Positions 63,083 through 64,000 of a stretch of 64,000 nucleotides of DNA are shown one piece after another. The notes beneath the pieces are model-generated. The model was not told the DNA's origin. It was given only the letters and a program-made list of their open reading frames with translations, and ran no database searches. Source of the stretch: Butyricicoccus sp. (GTDB taxonomy: Bacteria; Bacillota; Clostridia; Oscillospirales; Butyricicoccaceae); NCBI GenBank assembly GCA_020025755.1, contig JAHHRO010000002.1, positions 1 to 64,000 of the forward strand, read 5' to 3'. Both the position numbers and the translations under genes were made by a program. Position 1 is the stretch's first letter, and every line of letters starts with the position of its first letter.

Positions 63083-63346
63083 ATGACAAATTCACAGGTT
63101 ATGGATGTGATGCATTCCGGTATCTTGGTTGCAGTCAAGCTCGCTGGACCAATGCTGATCCTGAGCATGGGTGTCGGTGTATTGATCGCGATCTTGCAGG
63201 CGGCAACGCAGATCCATGAACAGACCTTGTCTTTCGTACCAAAACTCATTTTGATCGCGGTCATACTACTGGTATTTGGCGGTACAATGTTGGAGATCAT
63301 GCAAGATTACACCTATGAGCTATTTGCGATGATTTTGAGTAAGTAG
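63083..63346 (+). CDS. fliQ: Flagellar type III export protein FliQ
   Basis: This 87-residue protein has two membrane helices and the motifs GPMLILSMGVGVLIAILQAATQIHEQTLSFVPKL. It is part of the export gate. AGGAGG precedes the ATG. Normal length. Confidence 0.96.
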   Translation: MTNSQVMDVMHSGILVAVKLAGPMLILSMGVGVLIAILQAATQIHEQTLSFVPKLILIAVILLVFGGTMLEIMQDYTYELFAMILSK

Positions 63347-63366
63347 CAGGAAGGAGAGTCTATGGC

Positions 63367-64000
63367 ATGATCGATTGGGCAGAGTGGACGATCCTCACCT
63401 ATATCCTAATGCGCATGAGCGGATTTATCTTGTTGAATCCGCTGATCGGTAGAAACAACGTGCCGGCTTATGTCAAGGCGGGACTGATCTTCGTCCTGAC
63501 CGTTGCAATGACTCCGCTGGCACCATCGACAGCCCCTGTGCCTGGGACCATCATTGAATATGCACTGCGGCTGCTATTGGAATTCGGGATCGGCTATGTA
63601 GTGGGCTTTGTGACAAGCCTGTTTTTTTATGTAATCGTAATGACCGGCGAAGTGATCGATATGCAGATGGGTCTCAATATGTCCAAGGTATATGATCCGT
63701 CTTCCAATGTATCCCTTTCTTCGGTAGCATCCTTATTGAATATCCTGTTTATCTTGCTCTTTTTTACAGCAAATGGACATATGACACTGATCCGGATCCT
63801 GATGACTTCGGGACAGATTGTTCCGTTTGGAGCGGTACAGTTTGGAAATGAATTGGCGCAGAGTATCCTGACACTGTTCACACATTGTACGATCTTGGGT
63901 GTCAAGCTGGCATTTCCGATCTTTGCGGCAGAATTTGTTGGAGAAATGGGAATGGGTATCCTCATGAAGACCATTCCACAGATCAATGTATTTTCCGTTA
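63367..64000 (+). CDS. fliR: Flagellar type III export protein FliR (5' part)
   Basis: ATG 63367 lies downstream of GAAGGAGAG; an ATG at 63362 meets a stop after one codon. The 211 visible residues are hydrophobic and FliR-like: RMSGFILLNPLIGRNNVPAY, LLLEFGIGYVVGFVTSLFFY, GEVIDMQMGLNMSKVYDPSS, AFPIFAAEFVGEMGMGILMK. The frame is open to the last base, so the C-terminal part is outside the window. flhB normally follows. Confidence 0.95.
   Translation, partial: MIDWAEWTILTYILMRMSGFILLNPLIGRNNVPAYVKAGLIFVLTVAMTPLAPSTAPVPGTIIEYALRLLLEFGIGYVVGFVTSLFFYVIVMTGEVIDMQMGLNMSKVYDPSSNVSLSSVASLLNILFILLFFTANGHMTLIRILMTSGQIVPFGAVQFGNELAQSILTLFTHCTILGVKLAFPIFAAEFVGEMGMGILMKTIPQINVFSV

Overview
The window reads as one chromosome segment of a motile, Gram-positive, anaerobic member of the Clostridia. 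Supporting this are the zinc-type S14, the KOW protein between map and infA, the rimP-nusA-ylxR-ylxQ-infB order, the flgB-to-fliR operon with FliY and FlbD, an SLH surface protein and formate-tetrahydrofolate ligase. A butyrate-forming gut Oscillospirales (Butyricicoccus/Agathobaculum-like) would fit, but that placement is inference.

Region 1 (1-25183) is the S10/spc/alpha ribosomal block: rplE (partial), rpsZ, then rpsH-rplF-rplR-rpsE-rpmD-rplO-secY-adk-map-KOW-infA-rpmJ-rpsM-rpsK-rpsD-rpoA-rplQ. The block is split. Between rpsZ (S14) and rpsH (S8), normally adjacent, sit about 15 kb of catabolic genes. The first set (896-8055, visibly A+T-rich) is a LevR-like regulator, a TIM-barrel epimerase, a mannose-family PTS (IIA, IIB, IIC, IID) and a SIS-domain deglycase. 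It resembles fructoselysine/glucoselysine (frl/gfr) operons. The second set (8623-15437) is glpK, two FAD oxidoreductases, a DUF1667 protein and the PTS-dependent dihydroxyacetone kinase dhaKLM, all feeding dihydroxyacetone phosphate. The second half of the ribosomal operon restarts from its own promoters, behind a structured region (15602-15985) that may include an undescribed RNA.

Region 2 (25184-31089) is an A+T-rich accessory island: small secreted proteins, a lipoprotein, a membrane-anchored XRE regulator, decayed copies of that regulator, and four copies of one operator/promoter module with fixed geometry (TGTAAAC, 8 nt, GTTTACA with the -35 in the right half, 17 nt, -10). Two secreted-protein genes each look interrupted by one extra A in an A-run. 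I regard this self-regulated, duplicated cassette as the most novel system in the window.

Region 3 (31165-39362) is the rimP-nusA-ylxR-ylxQ-infB-rbfA-nrnA-truB-ribF translation/RNA operon. Region 4 holds rodA (minus strand), fhs, a long FtsA-like protein and an SLH-domain protein.

Region 5 (47216-64000) is a flagellar/chemotaxis operon: flgB, flgC, fliE-K, flgD, a TIGR02530-type protein, flgE, flbD, motA, motB, fliM, fliY, cheY, fliO, fliP, fliQ and fliR (cut by the window end). No fliL is seen between motB and fliM, FliY carries a CheY-binding-like peptide in its middle, and flgE is bracketed by two perfect hairpins. I saw no rRNA, tRNA, CRISPR array or transposase.
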